Below are positions 15,560 through 24,979 of a DNA stretch of 64,000 bases, piece after piece. The notes under the pieces were generated by a model, which saw only the letters and a list, made by a program, of their open reading frames with translations, did no database searches and was not told the DNA's origin. A program made the position numbers and the translations under genes. The DNA is from Streptomyces tauricus (GTDB lineage Bacteria; Actinomycetota; Actinomycetes; Streptomycetales; Streptomycetaceae). The DNA is taken from contig NZ_BMVY01000001.1 in assembly GCF_014650955.1 (NCBI RefSeq), forward strand, positions 620,001-684,000, written 5' to 3'. Each line of letters begins with the position of its first letter. Positions within the stretch are counted from its first letter, which is position 1.

Positions 15560-17278
15560 ATGCAAGCCCCGCTGCGTCGCTTCGCCTTATTTCTGACACT
15601 CGCGGCCTCACTACTCACTTTCATCGCTCTGCCCGCACCTCCCGCACAGGCTGCGGAGGCCCTGCTCTCGCAGGGAAAGACCGCCACCGCCTCAAGTACT
15701 GAAGGGGACTTCAACGCGCGGAGCGCCGTCGACGGAGATCCCGGCACCCGATGGTCCAGCGCCTTCGCCGACCCGCAGTGGATCCAGATCGACCTCGGGA
15801 CGAGTGCCGGGATCAGCCGGGTCGTCCTCAACTGGGAAGCCGCGTACGGCACGGCGTTCAGGATCGAGGTGTCGAGCGACGCGCAGAGCTGGACCACCGT
15901 CCACCAGACGGCCACGGGCACCGGCGGCACCCAGAACCTGACCGTCTCCGGCACCGGCCGCTATGTGCGCATGTACGGCACGCAACGCGCCACCGCCTAC
16001 GGCTACTCACTCTGGGAGTTCCAGGTGTACGGCACCGCCGGCGGTTCCGGCGGCGACCCCGGCAGGCTGCTCTCCTACGGCAGGCCGGGCGCGGCCTCCT
16101 CCTCCCAGAGCGACGGGAACTGCTGGGAGTGCACACCGGCCAGGGCGTTCGACCGGGACCCGGCCTCCCGCTGGGCCACCAGCTCCACCACCGGCTGGAC
16201 CGACCCGGGCTGGATCTCCATCGACCTCGGCGCGACGGCGCAGATCGACAAGGTCGTCCTGCAATGGGATCCCGCCTACGCCAAGTCCTTCCAGATCCAG
16301 GTCTCACCGAACGGCACCGACTGGACGCCGATCTACTCGACGACCTCCGGCACGGGCTTCAAACAGACCCTGACGGTCTCCGGCTCCGGCCGCCATGTGC
16401 GCATGTACGGCACGGAACGCGCCACGCCGTACGGCTACTCGCTTTGGGAGTTCCAGGTGTACGGCTCCGGCGGCGCCCCGATCACACCCCCGCCCATGCC
16501 GAGCGACCCCGCGAACCCGCCGCGGCTGGTGTGGAGCGACGAGTTCGACGGCGCCGCGGGCGGCAGGCCCGACGCCTCGAAGTGGCGGGCCGACCCGGGC
16601 ACCGGGCCCAACAATGAACTGGAGTACTACACCGACCACCGCAACGCCTCACTGGACGGTTCGGGACACCTGGTGATGGAGGCCCGCAAGGAGGTCACCG
16701 CCGGATCGTCGTGCCCGCGCGACCCGTTGAGCGGCAGCACCACCTGCCAGTACACCTCGGCGCGGATGAACACCGGCGCGACGTTCCAGTTCACCTACGG
16801 GCGCGTCGAAGCACGCATCAAGGTGCCCAAGGGCAACGGCCTGTGGCCCGCGTTCTGGATGATGGGCGCCGACTTCCTGACGGGCCGGCCGTGGCCGTAC
16901 AACGGCGAGATCGACATCGTGGAGGTCCTCGGCAAGGACGTGAAGACGGCGTACTCGACCGTCCACGCGCCCGCCTACAACGGCGGCGGCGGAATCGGTT
17001 CGCCGTACACCCTGCCCGGGAACGCCGACTTCTCCGACGACTTCCACACCTGGGCCGCCGACTGGAACAGCAAGGGCATCACCTACAGCCTGGACGGCCG
17101 GACCGTCTTCACCCTCGACAAGGACCAGGTGGAGCAGACACGCGGGCCGTGGATCTTCGACCACCCGCACTACATGATCCTCAACCTCGCGGTCGGCGGT
17201 GACTGGCCGGGCCCGACGGACGCCAGCACTCCCTTCCCGTCGAAGATGCTCGTCGACTTCGTACGGGTCTATCAGTAA
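15560..17278 (+). CDS. Secreted GH16 beta-glucanase with two F5/8 type C (CBM32-like) domains
   Basis: A 572-residue exported enzyme. A Sec signal peptide (about 1-33, ending PAPPAQA) is followed by two tandem discoidin/CBM32-like domains (about 35-160 and 170-305), each ending in YGYSLWEFQVYG. The C-terminal GH16 domain has the retaining-glycosidase motif EIDIVE with Glu450, Asp452 and Glu455. GH16 enzymes cleave beta-1,3 or beta-1,3-1,4 glucans such as laminarin, or related galactans; which one is not certain. It is likely repressed by the divergent LacI protein. The ATG lies shortly after the GAGGAGT site. Confidence 0.93.
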   Translation: MQAPLRRFALFLTLAASLLTFIALPAPPAQAAEALLSQGKTATASSTEGDFNARSAVDGDPGTRWSSAFADPQWIQIDLGTSAGISRVVLNWEAAYGTAFRIEVSSDAQSWTTVHQTATGTGGTQNLTVSGTGRYVRMYGTQRATAYGYSLWEFQVYGTAGGSGGDPGRLLSYGRPGAASSSQSDGNCWECTPARAFDRDPASRWATSSTTGWTDPGWISIDLGATAQIDKVVLQWDPAYAKSFQIQVSPNGTDWTPIYSTTSGTGFKQTLTVSGSGRHVRMYGTERATPYGYSLWEFQVYGSGGAPITPPPMPSDPANPPRLVWSDEFDGAAGGRPDASKWRADPGTGPNNELEYYTDHRNASLDGSGHLVMEARKEVTAGSSCPRDPLSGSTTCQYTSARMNTGATFQFTYGRVEARIKVPKGNGLWPAFWMMGADFLTGRPWPYNGEIDIVEVLGKDVKTAYSTVHAPAYNGGGGIGSPYTLPGNADFSDDFHTWAADWNSKGITYSLDGRTVFTLDKDQVEQTRGPWIFDHPHYMILNLAVGGDWPGPTDASTPFPSKMLVDFVRVYQ

Positions 17279-17290
17279 CCCCCGGCTCCC

Positions 17291-17328
17291 GGGCCGCTCC
17301 GCCCCGCCCTCTCGGGGCGGAGCGGCCC
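17291..17328. terminator. Intrinsic terminator after the GH16 gene
   Basis: A perfect 15-bp stem GGGCCGCTCCGCCCC / GGGGCGGAGCGGCCC with an 8-nt loop begins 12 bp after the stop codon. There is no clear T-tract, which is usual in Streptomyces. Confidence 0.8.
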
Positions 17329-17412
17329 TCCGGCAGGAACCAGTCCCTTCGCCCGGCCCTGCCCGGCCCCTTCGTTCGCTCCCTTCGCCCCCGATGTTCG
17401 TGAGGAAGTGAG

Positions 17413-18789
17413 ATGCGCAGATATCGCGTCCCTCTGTACACACTCTTGGTAAATGCCCTGGTGGTGGCGCTGGCCGCCACCCTGAGCCTGACCGTCTCGA
17501 CCCAGCGGGCGCAGGCCGCGACGGTCACCGTCCAGGCCGAGTCCTACGCGGCCCAGTCGGGCGTCGCGCTGGAGGCGACCGCGGACATGGGAGGCGGGCA
17601 GAACGCCGCGTTCCTCGCCGACGGCGACTGGATGCGGTTCGACAACGTCGACCTCGGCACGGCCGGCCGGCTGACGGTGTCGGCCCGGATCGCCTCCGCC
17701 GTCGGCTCGGGCACGGTGGAGCTGCGTACCGGCAGCCTCACCGGACCGCTGCTCGCGGTCATCCCGGTCTCGCCGACCGGCGGTTGGCAGAACTGGGCGA
17801 CCCGGGAGACCGAGGTCTCCAGCCACCCCACCGGCTCGCAGACGGTGTTCGCCGTCCTGCGCGGTACGGGTACGGGGTCCGGTGACTTCGTCAACATCAA
17901 CTGGTTCTCCTTCGTCGGTGAGGGCGGCGGCGCGGCGCCCGGCTGGGTCCCCGTCGACCAGGCCAAGTGGAACGCCCAGCTGAGCCAGTTCCGTGCGATG
18001 ACACCGGCCGCGGTGCCCGGCGGTGTGGTCCGGGTTCCGGAGTTCAACGCCACCTGCACCTACAGTCACTCCAAGCAGGACGACCCCATCGTCCTGCCGG
18101 GCCTGCCCGGTGCGTCCCACATGCACAGCTTCTTCGGCAACAAGAGCACCGACGCGTTCTCCACGACCCAGTCCCTGCTCACCAACAAGGCGACCAGTTG
18201 CACGCCCGCCGAGGACCTCTCGGCGTACTGGATCCCCAGCCTCTACGAGGGCGACAAGGCCGTCGAAGCCGAGGGCATGATCGTCTACTACGGTTCCCGG
18301 CTGCCCGACCCCTCGGCGACCGTGCCCTTCCCGGAGGGCTTCCGCATGATCGCGGGCGACGCCAAGGCGCAGACGCCCACCCCGGCGGGATCGACGGGCC
18401 AGTACTGGTGCTCCGGCGAGGGCGGTGAGATCGGCCGCAGCGCCGACGGCAACTGGCCGGTCTGCGCCCCCAAGGCCCACCTCACCCACCAGCTCGTCTT
18501 CCCCGACTGCTGGGACGGCAAGAACCTCGACAGCCCCGACCACAAGTCGCACGTGGCGTTCACCTACGACGGCAAGTGCAGCGGCGCCTACCCCGTCGCC
18601 ATCCCCAACCTGTCCTTCGTCGTCAGCTACCCGACCAGCGGCAGCAGCGCGGGCTTCCGGCTGGCCTCGGGCATGGCCTCGTCCATCCACGGCGACTTCT
18701 TCAACGCCTGGGACAACGCCGCTCTCGGACACCGTGTGAAGGACTGCATCACCCAGAAGGCCAAGTGCAACTCCGCCGGCACGTTCTGA
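17413..18789 (+). CDS. Secreted CBM6 - DUF1996 protein
   Basis: The 458-residue exported protein has a signal peptide (1-35, ending QRAQA) and a CBM6/35-type domain (about 37-168) including VQAESYAAQSGVALEATAD and WMRFDNVDLG. The C-terminal DUF1996 domain (about 195-455) contains SHMHSFFGNKSTDAF, the His-rich motif typical of that family in actinobacteria and fungi. DUF1996 has no settled activity. The carbohydrate-binding module suggests action on polysaccharide. It follows the GH16 terminator, so it probably has its own promoter. Its stop lies 12 bp before the next gene. Confidence 0.9.
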   Translation: MRRYRVPLYTLLVNALVVALAATLSLTVSTQRAQAATVTVQAESYAAQSGVALEATADMGGGQNAAFLADGDWMRFDNVDLGTAGRLTVSARIASAVGSGTVELRTGSLTGPLLAVIPVSPTGGWQNWATRETEVSSHPTGSQTVFAVLRGTGTGSGDFVNINWFSFVGEGGGAAPGWVPVDQAKWNAQLSQFRAMTPAAVPGGVVRVPEFNATCTYSHSKQDDPIVLPGLPGASHMHSFFGNKSTDAFSTTQSLLTNKATSCTPAEDLSAYWIPSLYEGDKAVEAEGMIVYYGSRLPDPSATVPFPEGFRMIAGDAKAQTPTPAGSTGQYWCSGEGGEIGRSADGNWPVCAPKAHLTHQLVFPDCWDGKNLDSPDHKSHVAFTYDGKCSGAYPVAIPNLSFVVSYPTSGSSAGFRLASGMASSIHGDFFNAWDNAALGHRVKDCITQKAKCNSAGTF

Positions 18790-18800
18790 CCCTGTGGTCG

Positions 18801-19361
18801 GTGTGCGCCGCGGCTGTGGCACTGCTGGTTGTCGGCTGCTCCCCGCAGCCGACAACCGGCGGTACGTCGCCGGCAGCCGCCGAGTCGCGGACATCGGCCT
18901 TCAACGCGACCGACACCGCCTGGATCCTGCTGATGATCCCCATGGCCGAGCGGGCCAGGCAGCTGACCGACCTGGCACCCTCCCGCTCGGCGGACCCGGC
19001 GGTTACCACGCTGGCGGCGAAGACGGGCTCGACACTGCGCACGGATCTCCGCCGTCTGCGGGCCGCACTGAAACTGTCAGGTGTACCGGACACACGCCCC
19101 CACGAGGGGCACAACATGCCAGGCATGGTCAGCCTCGACACCCTCGACAAGGCGGCCGCCACGAAGGGCCGACCGTTCGACCGGATCCTCACCGACGCAC
19201 TGCGCGCCCACTTCACCCAGTCCCGAACACTCTGCGCCGGCGAACAGAACCAAGGCAGGGCCGACGAGGCGAAGGGACTGGCCACGGCCATCGCGAGGAG
19301 CACGTCGCAGCAGATGGCCGATCTGGACGAACTGCGAGCAGCACGTCCTACGACACATTGA
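18801..19361 (+). CDS. DUF305-like lipoprotein lacking the HH motif
   Basis: The predicted protein has a hydrophobic leader VALLVVGC giving a lipobox with Cys13, then a DUF305-like helical domain: FNATDTAWILLMIPMAERA, HNMPGMVSLDTLDKA, and a second half ending MADLDEL. DUF305 proteins normally have MIPHH, and paired His residues again in the second half; here they are Met-Ala and Ala-His. It follows the DUF1996 gene closely and is probably co-transcribed. The start is uncertain: GTG 18801 is the first standard codon in frame, without a good ribosome-binding site, so coupling to the upstream stop is likely. Confidence 0.6.
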   Translation: MCAAAVALLVVGCSPQPTTGGTSPAAAESRTSAFNATDTAWILLMIPMAERARQLTDLAPSRSADPAVTTLAAKTGSTLRTDLRRLRAALKLSGVPDTRPHEGHNMPGMVSLDTLDKAAATKGRPFDRILTDALRAHFTQSRTLCAGEQNQGRADEAKGLATAIARSTSQQMADLDELRAARPTTH

Positions 19362-19394
19362 CGGACCCCTTCTCGTACGTGGTCGGCTACGTGG

Positions 19395-20394
19395 TCAGCC
19401 GGACAGAGGCTGCCAGCGTTGCTCGTGTGCTGGGTCGACGCTGCTGAGCCACACCAGCGCCCCGCCGATCAGGCCTGGCTTGTCCCGTGCGGCCAGGGCC
19501 GGAGTCTCCAGCATGTCGGCCGCTTCCTCCAGGTAGGTGACCAGCGTGTCGAGTACGTCGCCGAGGGCTTCGACTTCGCCGGAGAAGAAGCCCAGGCAGC
19601 CCGTAGCCGTGTCCAGGTACAGGCCCATGGTGTGGTCGGCCGGGCCCAAAGCGATCACCGGAATCCGCGTCGCCTCCCACACGGTGATCCGCTCTTCCTC
19701 GGGACGGCGGGCGTCGAGGGCAGCCTGCCGGGTCTGGGCGCCCGTCTTCAGCCGGTAGCGGGCTGCGACGGCGTCCAGGTTCATCAGCGCCATGTTGCCC
19801 GGAAGGCATCCCCAGCCGTCGGCCCCGTCGTCGCCCCCGGTCAGCATCCACAGCGTGCGCAGCTCGACGGGTATCGGGATGCCGAGACTCTTCCAGGGCG
19901 GCGATGGCAGCTGGGCCGGCGCCGGCGCGGAGCGCGGCGTAGGAGTCGGGGGCGTTGTGCTTCAACCACCCGGTGATGCGCCGCCAGGCGTCGGCGACTT
20001 GCCGCACGGTGACCGTGGCGGCCAACGGACCACCGGACTGCTCCTGGCCTTCGCCCGGTTCCGGTTGCTCTTGGTCAGGGGCAGGCGTGGAGGCCTCGGG
20101 GGAGGGCAGCGCTTCGAGGAAGCGAATGTCGATCCGATCCGCTTCGCGGAGATAACCGACGGACAGGTCGGGGCAGTTGTCGAACATGTCGCCGTCGACC
20201 GTCACCGTCAGGACGCCGGGCAGTTCCGAGGGCAGGCCCAGGTCGGGGTCGTCGGCCAGCCGGCCTGCCAAAGCCTTCAGCGCGTAGGGAACGTCTGCCC
20301 CGAGCCGGGCGGCGATGTCGCGTACGTGCGCCTGGATCTCACCTTCACGAACTGTTGCTCCCTGCTGCTCGATCGGAGGACGGTGCTCCCACAC
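19395..20394 (-). pseudogene. SMI1/KNR4-type gene broken by a frameshift
   Basis: From GTG 20394 one frame reads an N-terminal domain (HVRDIAARLGADVPYALKAL, VDGDMFDNCPDLSVGYLREA), a Pro/Glu-rich linker and then ITGWLKHNAPDSYAALRAGA. At about 19888 the expected SMI1/KNR4 sequence jumps frame, and SLGIPIPVELRTLWMLTGG follows and continues to the stop at 19395. Restoring the frame (one base removed or two added near 19888) gives a single protein of about 330 residues. SMI1/KNR4 (SUKH) domains often serve as immunity proteins. The N-terminal domain is not recognised. Confidence 0.7.
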
Positions 20395-20476
20395 CGTAGG
20401 CCTCGAGCACGGGGGCCCACAGCCGTGATGCCGAGCTCCGGCGGACGCAACTGTTGGAGCACCGGCTCGTTGGGTT

Positions 20477-21847
20477 GTGGTGCCTCCTATCCCCTTTCTT
20501 CCCGTTGCCGGCCCGCGGGGGTTGCCGTTCCTCGGCAACCTGCCCGCCTTCGGCAAGGGGCCGCTGGCGTTCCTGGAACATCTGCGCGACGACTTCGGCG
20601 ACGTGGTGACCTGGCCGCTCGGCCCGGCACGGATCATCTTCCTCGCCCACCCCGAACACATCGCGGAACTGCTGGCCGCCCACGAACGAGACTATGCGAC
20701 CCCGGACATCGGCTGGGCATTCGGACGCCTGGTCGGCCGCAGCGTCATCCGGAGCCAGGGAGCCGACTGGCGCCGCAAGAGGTCCCTGGTCCAACCAGCC
20801 GTCCGCCCCCGCCAGGTCTCCATGTACGCGGCGACCATGGTCGAATGTGCCGCGGCGCTCGCGGACCGCTGGCAGGACGGGACCCGGATCGACGTACTGC
20901 GAGAGATGACCCTGCTCACCCAGCGGATCGTGGTCCGAACCCTGTTCGGCAACGACATCGGGGACCAGGCACGCGTCCTCGCCGAGGCGATGACCGTGGC
21001 GGGGCGCGAGATCGGCACCGAGCTGCGGGGCATCGGACTGTTCCTGCCACCCTGGGTGCGCACCCCTGCCCGGCGGCGATTGCTTGAAGCCGTCGCGGCG
21101 GTCGACACGGAGATGGGCCGGCTCATCGACGCCCGGGCGACGCGGACTCAGGACGACGGCCGCGAAGACGCGCTGAGCAGACTACTGGCCGCCCGGGACG
21201 AGGCAGGCCGACCGCTCACCCGCACCGAGGTACGGGACGAGGCGGTGACCCTGTGGGTCGGTGGCCACGAGACCACGTCCACCGCCCTGACCTGGTCCTG
21301 GTATCTGCTGTCGACCGCACCGAATGCTCGTACGCGCCTTGCCGCCGAGCTCGAGCGCGTGCTGGCCGGCAGGCTCCCGACCATCGACGACTACGAGCAG
21401 CTCACCTGGACACAGCAGATCGTGAGAGAAGCTCTGCGGCTGTACCCGCCCGGCTGGATGATCCCGCCCCGCGTCGCGCAGAAGGGCGCTGTCCTGGCAG
21501 GCACGCCGATCCCGGCCGGCACGATGGTGTGGTGCAGCCAGTGGGTCACTCACCGGGATCCGCGCTGGTTTCGCGACCCCACGTCCTTCAGACCCGAACG
21601 CTGGGACGCCGACGGCGGGGAGGCGGTACCGCAGCATGCCTGGTTCCCGTTCGGAGGCGGCCGGCGCAGCTGCCTCGGCGCCCGCTTCGCCCTCGTCGAG
21701 ACGGCACTGGTCCTCGCAACACTGGCCCAGCGGTTCCAACTCGATGTCGCTGAGGGTGCCATCACCCCTCTTGCCGGCCTCCAGCTCCAGCCCGCCACCC
21801 GGCTGCACGCCACTGTGCGAGCCACGTCGGCGCGTCCCGGCGGCTGA
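20477..21847 (+). CDS. Cytochrome P450
   Basis: A 456-residue P450 with all class hallmarks: I-helix GGHETTS (262-268), ExxR at Glu318-Arg321, and heme loop PFGGGRRSCLG with axial Cys399. The N-terminus begins PPIPFLPVAGPRGLPFLGNL, a proline-rich segment seen in CYP102/CYP4-like bacterial P450s. There is no adjacent ferredoxin or reductase gene, so redox partners must come from elsewhere. The GTG start has no visible ribosome-binding site. It is followed 188 bp later by a LAL regulator that may control it. Substrate unknown. Confidence 0.93.
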   Translation: MVPPIPFLPVAGPRGLPFLGNLPAFGKGPLAFLEHLRDDFGDVVTWPLGPARIIFLAHPEHIAELLAAHERDYATPDIGWAFGRLVGRSVIRSQGADWRRKRSLVQPAVRPRQVSMYAATMVECAAALADRWQDGTRIDVLREMTLLTQRIVVRTLFGNDIGDQARVLAEAMTVAGREIGTELRGIGLFLPPWVRTPARRRLLEAVAAVDTEMGRLIDARATRTQDDGREDALSRLLAARDEAGRPLTRTEVRDEAVTLWVGGHETTSTALTWSWYLLSTAPNARTRLAAELERVLAGRLPTIDDYEQLTWTQQIVREALRLYPPGWMIPPRVAQKGAVLAGTPIPAGTMVWCSQWVTHRDPRWFRDPTSFRPERWDADGGEAVPQHAWFPFGGGRRSCLGARFALVETALVLATLAQRFQLDVAEGAITPLAGLQLQPATRLHATVRATSARPGG

Positions 21848-22035
21848 CGTGGCACGCGCTTCGCCCCGACGGCAGCGGACAGACGCGTGCCCTGCTCCTT
21901 CGTGAGGCTGCCGCGTTCCTGCCCTGCGCGCCGGAGCCACTCGGTCGGGTGAAGACGGCGACAGCAACGAACCTTCCGCGGAGGTTCGTGCGTGGTCGCC
22001 CACACGGAGTTGGGTTGCAAGGGGGAGGAGCTGAG

Positions 22036-24807
22036 GTGCAGCGACAGACACCAGATTCTCTGTTCCTGGGCAGGCAGGAGGAACTGCGCAGGATGGCGAG
22101 CCGTCTGGAGGCGGCGGCTCGTGGCGCGCCCCAGGTCGTGCTCGTCGACGGACCCGCCGGTATCGGCAAGACCTCACTGGCCCGGCGTTTTTTGTCCGAT
22201 GCCGCCGCGGAGTGCTGCGTCGCCGAGGCCAGTGGCGAAGAGCTGGAGAGGGAGCTCGCCTACGGTCTCGTCGCACAGCTCGTACCGCAGCTGCCCGATG
22301 TGCCGGAGGGCCTGCGGGAGTTGGTCCTGGGCATGCCCGAGGCCGCCGCCACGCGGGATCCGATCACTGTCGGCGCGCTGCTCCTGGACGCCTTGGGGCA
22401 GGCCCAGAACCGCACCCCGGTAGTGCTGTTGATCGACGATGTGCATGAGGCCGACACCCCTTCACCGCACGCTCTCACCTTCGCCTTGCGGCGACTGCGC
22501 AAGGACCGGCTGCTGGCGGTGCTGCTGACGCGGGACGCCCACGATCCCCGGCTTCCGCAGGGACTGCACCGCATCCTCCATGACGACACGACGCTGAAGC
22601 TGACGTTGGAGGGCCTCGCCCTCTCTGACGTCGTCGCGCTCCAGGTGGCCTTGGGGCCCTCCGCCCTGCCCCGCTGGGCGATCGCCCGGCTGCGCGAGCA
22701 CACGCACGGAAACCCGCTGCACACCAAGGCACTACTGCTGCAAGCTCCCGCTGACGTGCTCAGCGGTCACACCGTCTTGCCTGCCCCTCGCCGGTACGAG
22801 CGTCTGGTCTCGGCACGGCTCGCGCGCTGTGGTGCTGCCGCACGTGACCTGGTCGAAGCCGCCAGCGTCCTCGGCGTCTCCTGCTCCCTGCACCAGGCGG
22901 CACAGGTAGGGGCGGTGCCGGACCCGTTGGGTGCCTTGACGGAGGCGATGGCATGCGACCTCCTGGAGGAGGTTCCCACCGGCGCCGTGCCCCGGGTGAC
23001 CTTCCCCCATCCGCTGCTGCGGGCGGCCGTCTACCGAGGGCTGGGGCCGGCCGAACGCTTCGGCCTGCATCAGCGGGCGGCCACCTGTTCCGAGGATCGG
23101 TACGCGGCGCTGCAGCACCGGGTGCACGCCGCTGTCGCACCGGACCGCGAGCTCACGGACGAACTCATCCGCTTCGCAGCGGAGCAGGCCGAGAACGGCG
23201 CCTGGGCGGCGGCCGCCGCGGCGGCGATCTCCGCCGCCGACGTGTCTCCCGAGGCCGGTCTTCGTGAGCGATGGCTGATCCGGGCGGTCGAGTACCGTCT
23301 GCTCGCCGGTGATGTCAGTCAGGCCACCGAACTTGAGCAGACGATCCGCGATATGGCACCCGATGCCGAACAGCAGTACGTGCTCGGGCATCTTGCCCTC
23401 ACCACAGGTCGCCTGGACGAAGCGCGCCGACGGCTCGCGGCGTGCTGGGAGAGCTGCGACGCGGCCACCGGAGCCGAAAGCCTGCGCAAGGCCGCCGAGC
23501 AGATGGCCTGGCTGTGCCTCATCCAGGGAGACGCGCCGAACATCGTGCGGTGGGCGCGGCTCGGGCTCGAACTCCCGCGGGGAAGCCGGTCATCCTTCCT
23601 GCCCGACTCCCTCGCCATCGGTCTGGCCCTCTCCGGCCGGTACGAGGAAGGCATCCGCTCCCTTACCCACCTACCGCCCTCGGGACCCCGCCAGACCCCT
23701 CGACAACTGGACGGTCTGCTCGCGCGGGGCATGCTGCAACTGTGGAACGGGCAACTGCCGCAAGCACGCCGCGACTTACGGGAGGCGTTCGCCGCGCACC
23801 GCCGTGGCGGGCTGCCGTACGCGGCCCTTGTGGCGCTGGGCTTCCTCACCGACACCGAGTACCGGTCCGGGCTGTGGGACGAAGCCGTCGCGCACGGCAC
23901 TCAGGCCGTGTCCCTGGCCGAGGACACCGACCAGATATCGATCCTGGCGGTCGTCCACGCCTTCACCGCCTTCCCCCTCGCCGGCAGAGGCGAGTACGAG
24001 GACGCCGAGGCCCACGCCAGAGCCGCGACGCAGCACGCCCGGACCCTGGCCGACGTCAACGACGGTGCGTTCGCGGCGACAGCGCTCGCGCTGGTGCACA
24101 CCGCACGAGGCGACGACGAGCGTACAGCGGCCGAGCTGAGCCCCTTCCTGAGCGAGGAGATCGCCCACCGCGGCGGCCTGGAGGAGGTCGGCATCGTCGC
24201 CTGGCGTCCGCTGCTGTCACAAGCCCTGACGCGCCTCGGGCGCACGGAGGAAGCCCTGGAGGTGCTCATCCCGTACGAGAGGGGCGCGACCGTACGAGGC
24301 CGATGGCTGGACCAGGCCACAGCAGCACACTGTCGGGGCCTGCTGGAAGAGGCGAACGGCCATCGCGAAGCGGCGGACCAGGCATTCCGGACCGGGGTAC
24401 GGCTCTGCGCGCAGGGGACCCCGTGCTGGGAAGAAGCACTCCTGCACCTCTCCTACGGCACGTTCTTGCGCCGCGAGGGCCGGCGCAGGAAGGCAGTGGC
24501 CGAACTGGAGGCCGCACAGGGGAAGTTCCTCCGTCTGCGAGCCACTCCGTATCTGGAGCGGTGCACCCGTGAGCTCGCCGCCTGCGGGCGCGTACAAGCA
24601 CGTCCTGGCACTGCCCGGCATACGGGACTCACCGCGCAGGAACTGACCGTGGCCAGGCTCGCCAGACGAAGCATGTCGAATCGGGAGATCGCTCGGGAAC
24701 TGGTGCTCAGCGTCAAGACGATCGAATACCACCTCGGCAACGCCTACACGAAACTCGGTATCAACTCGCGGATGGGGTTGATCACCGAGCTGGACGAGGA
24801 GAGCTGA
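22036..24807 (+). CDS. LAL-family (LuxR-type ATPase) transcriptional regulator
   Basis: The 923-residue protein has an N-terminal AAA/STAND ATPase with Walker A GPAGIGKT (39-46) and Walker B VVLLIDDVHEAD. A long TPR-like helical region follows, then a C-terminal LuxR HTH (LTAQELTVARLARRSMSNRE, VLSVKTIEYHLGNAYTKLGI). GTG 22036 was chosen because GGGGGAGGAG lies directly upstream; earlier in-frame starts lack one. LAL proteins are large activators, often of secondary-metabolite or catabolic genes. Its likely targets are itself and the neighbouring P450; no biosynthetic cluster is present. Confidence 0.93.
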   Translation: MQRQTPDSLFLGRQEELRRMASRLEAAARGAPQVVLVDGPAGIGKTSLARRFLSDAAAECCVAEASGEELERELAYGLVAQLVPQLPDVPEGLRELVLGMPEAAATRDPITVGALLLDALGQAQNRTPVVLLIDDVHEADTPSPHALTFALRRLRKDRLLAVLLTRDAHDPRLPQGLHRILHDDTTLKLTLEGLALSDVVALQVALGPSALPRWAIARLREHTHGNPLHTKALLLQAPADVLSGHTVLPAPRRYERLVSARLARCGAAARDLVEAASVLGVSCSLHQAAQVGAVPDPLGALTEAMACDLLEEVPTGAVPRVTFPHPLLRAAVYRGLGPAERFGLHQRAATCSEDRYAALQHRVHAAVAPDRELTDELIRFAAEQAENGAWAAAAAAAISAADVSPEAGLRERWLIRAVEYRLLAGDVSQATELEQTIRDMAPDAEQQYVLGHLALTTGRLDEARRRLAACWESCDAATGAESLRKAAEQMAWLCLIQGDAPNIVRWARLGLELPRGSRSSFLPDSLAIGLALSGRYEEGIRSLTHLPPSGPRQTPRQLDGLLARGMLQLWNGQLPQARRDLREAFAAHRRGGLPYAALVALGFLTDTEYRSGLWDEAVAHGTQAVSLAEDTDQISILAVVHAFTAFPLAGRGEYEDAEAHARAATQHARTLADVNDGAFAATALALVHTARGDDERTAAELSPFLSEEIAHRGGLEEVGIVAWRPLLSQALTRLGRTEEALEVLIPYERGATVRGRWLDQATAAHCRGLLEEANGHREAADQAFRTGVRLCAQGTPCWEEALLHLSYGTFLRREGRRRKAVAELEAAQGKFLRLRATPYLERCTRELAACGRVQARPGTARHTGLTAQELTVARLARRSMSNREIARELVLSVKTIEYHLGNAYTKLGINSRMGLITELDEES

Positions 24808-24838
24808 CGGGCGGAGCACCCGTTCGCGCTGCCGCTCG

Positions 24839-24886
24839 TGGCCCGACAACCCGGGGTGGCCCGACAACCCGGGGTACGACCCCGGG
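24839..24886. terminator. Tandem 18-bp repeat and hairpin after the LAL gene
   Basis: The 18-bp unit TGGCCCGACAACCCGGGG occurs twice back to back (24839-24856 and 24857-24874). The second copy's CCCGGGG pairs with CCCCGGG at 24880-24886 across a 5-nt loop. It probably acts as a terminator between the LAL gene and the following lipoprotein gene. Confidence 0.5.
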
Positions 24887-24979
24887 GAATCACCGAGGCG
24901 CGCAAACCCCCGTTTGCCTAGCGTGCTGCACGGAAGGACTTCACGTCGGACAAGTACTCCGACCTGCAAGGGGGGAACA

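Noticed and set aside
20477..24807. Secondary-metabolite gene cluster around the P450
   Set aside because: There is no PKS, NRPS, terpene synthase, RiPP precursor or other core enzyme nearby, so a cluster cannot be claimed.
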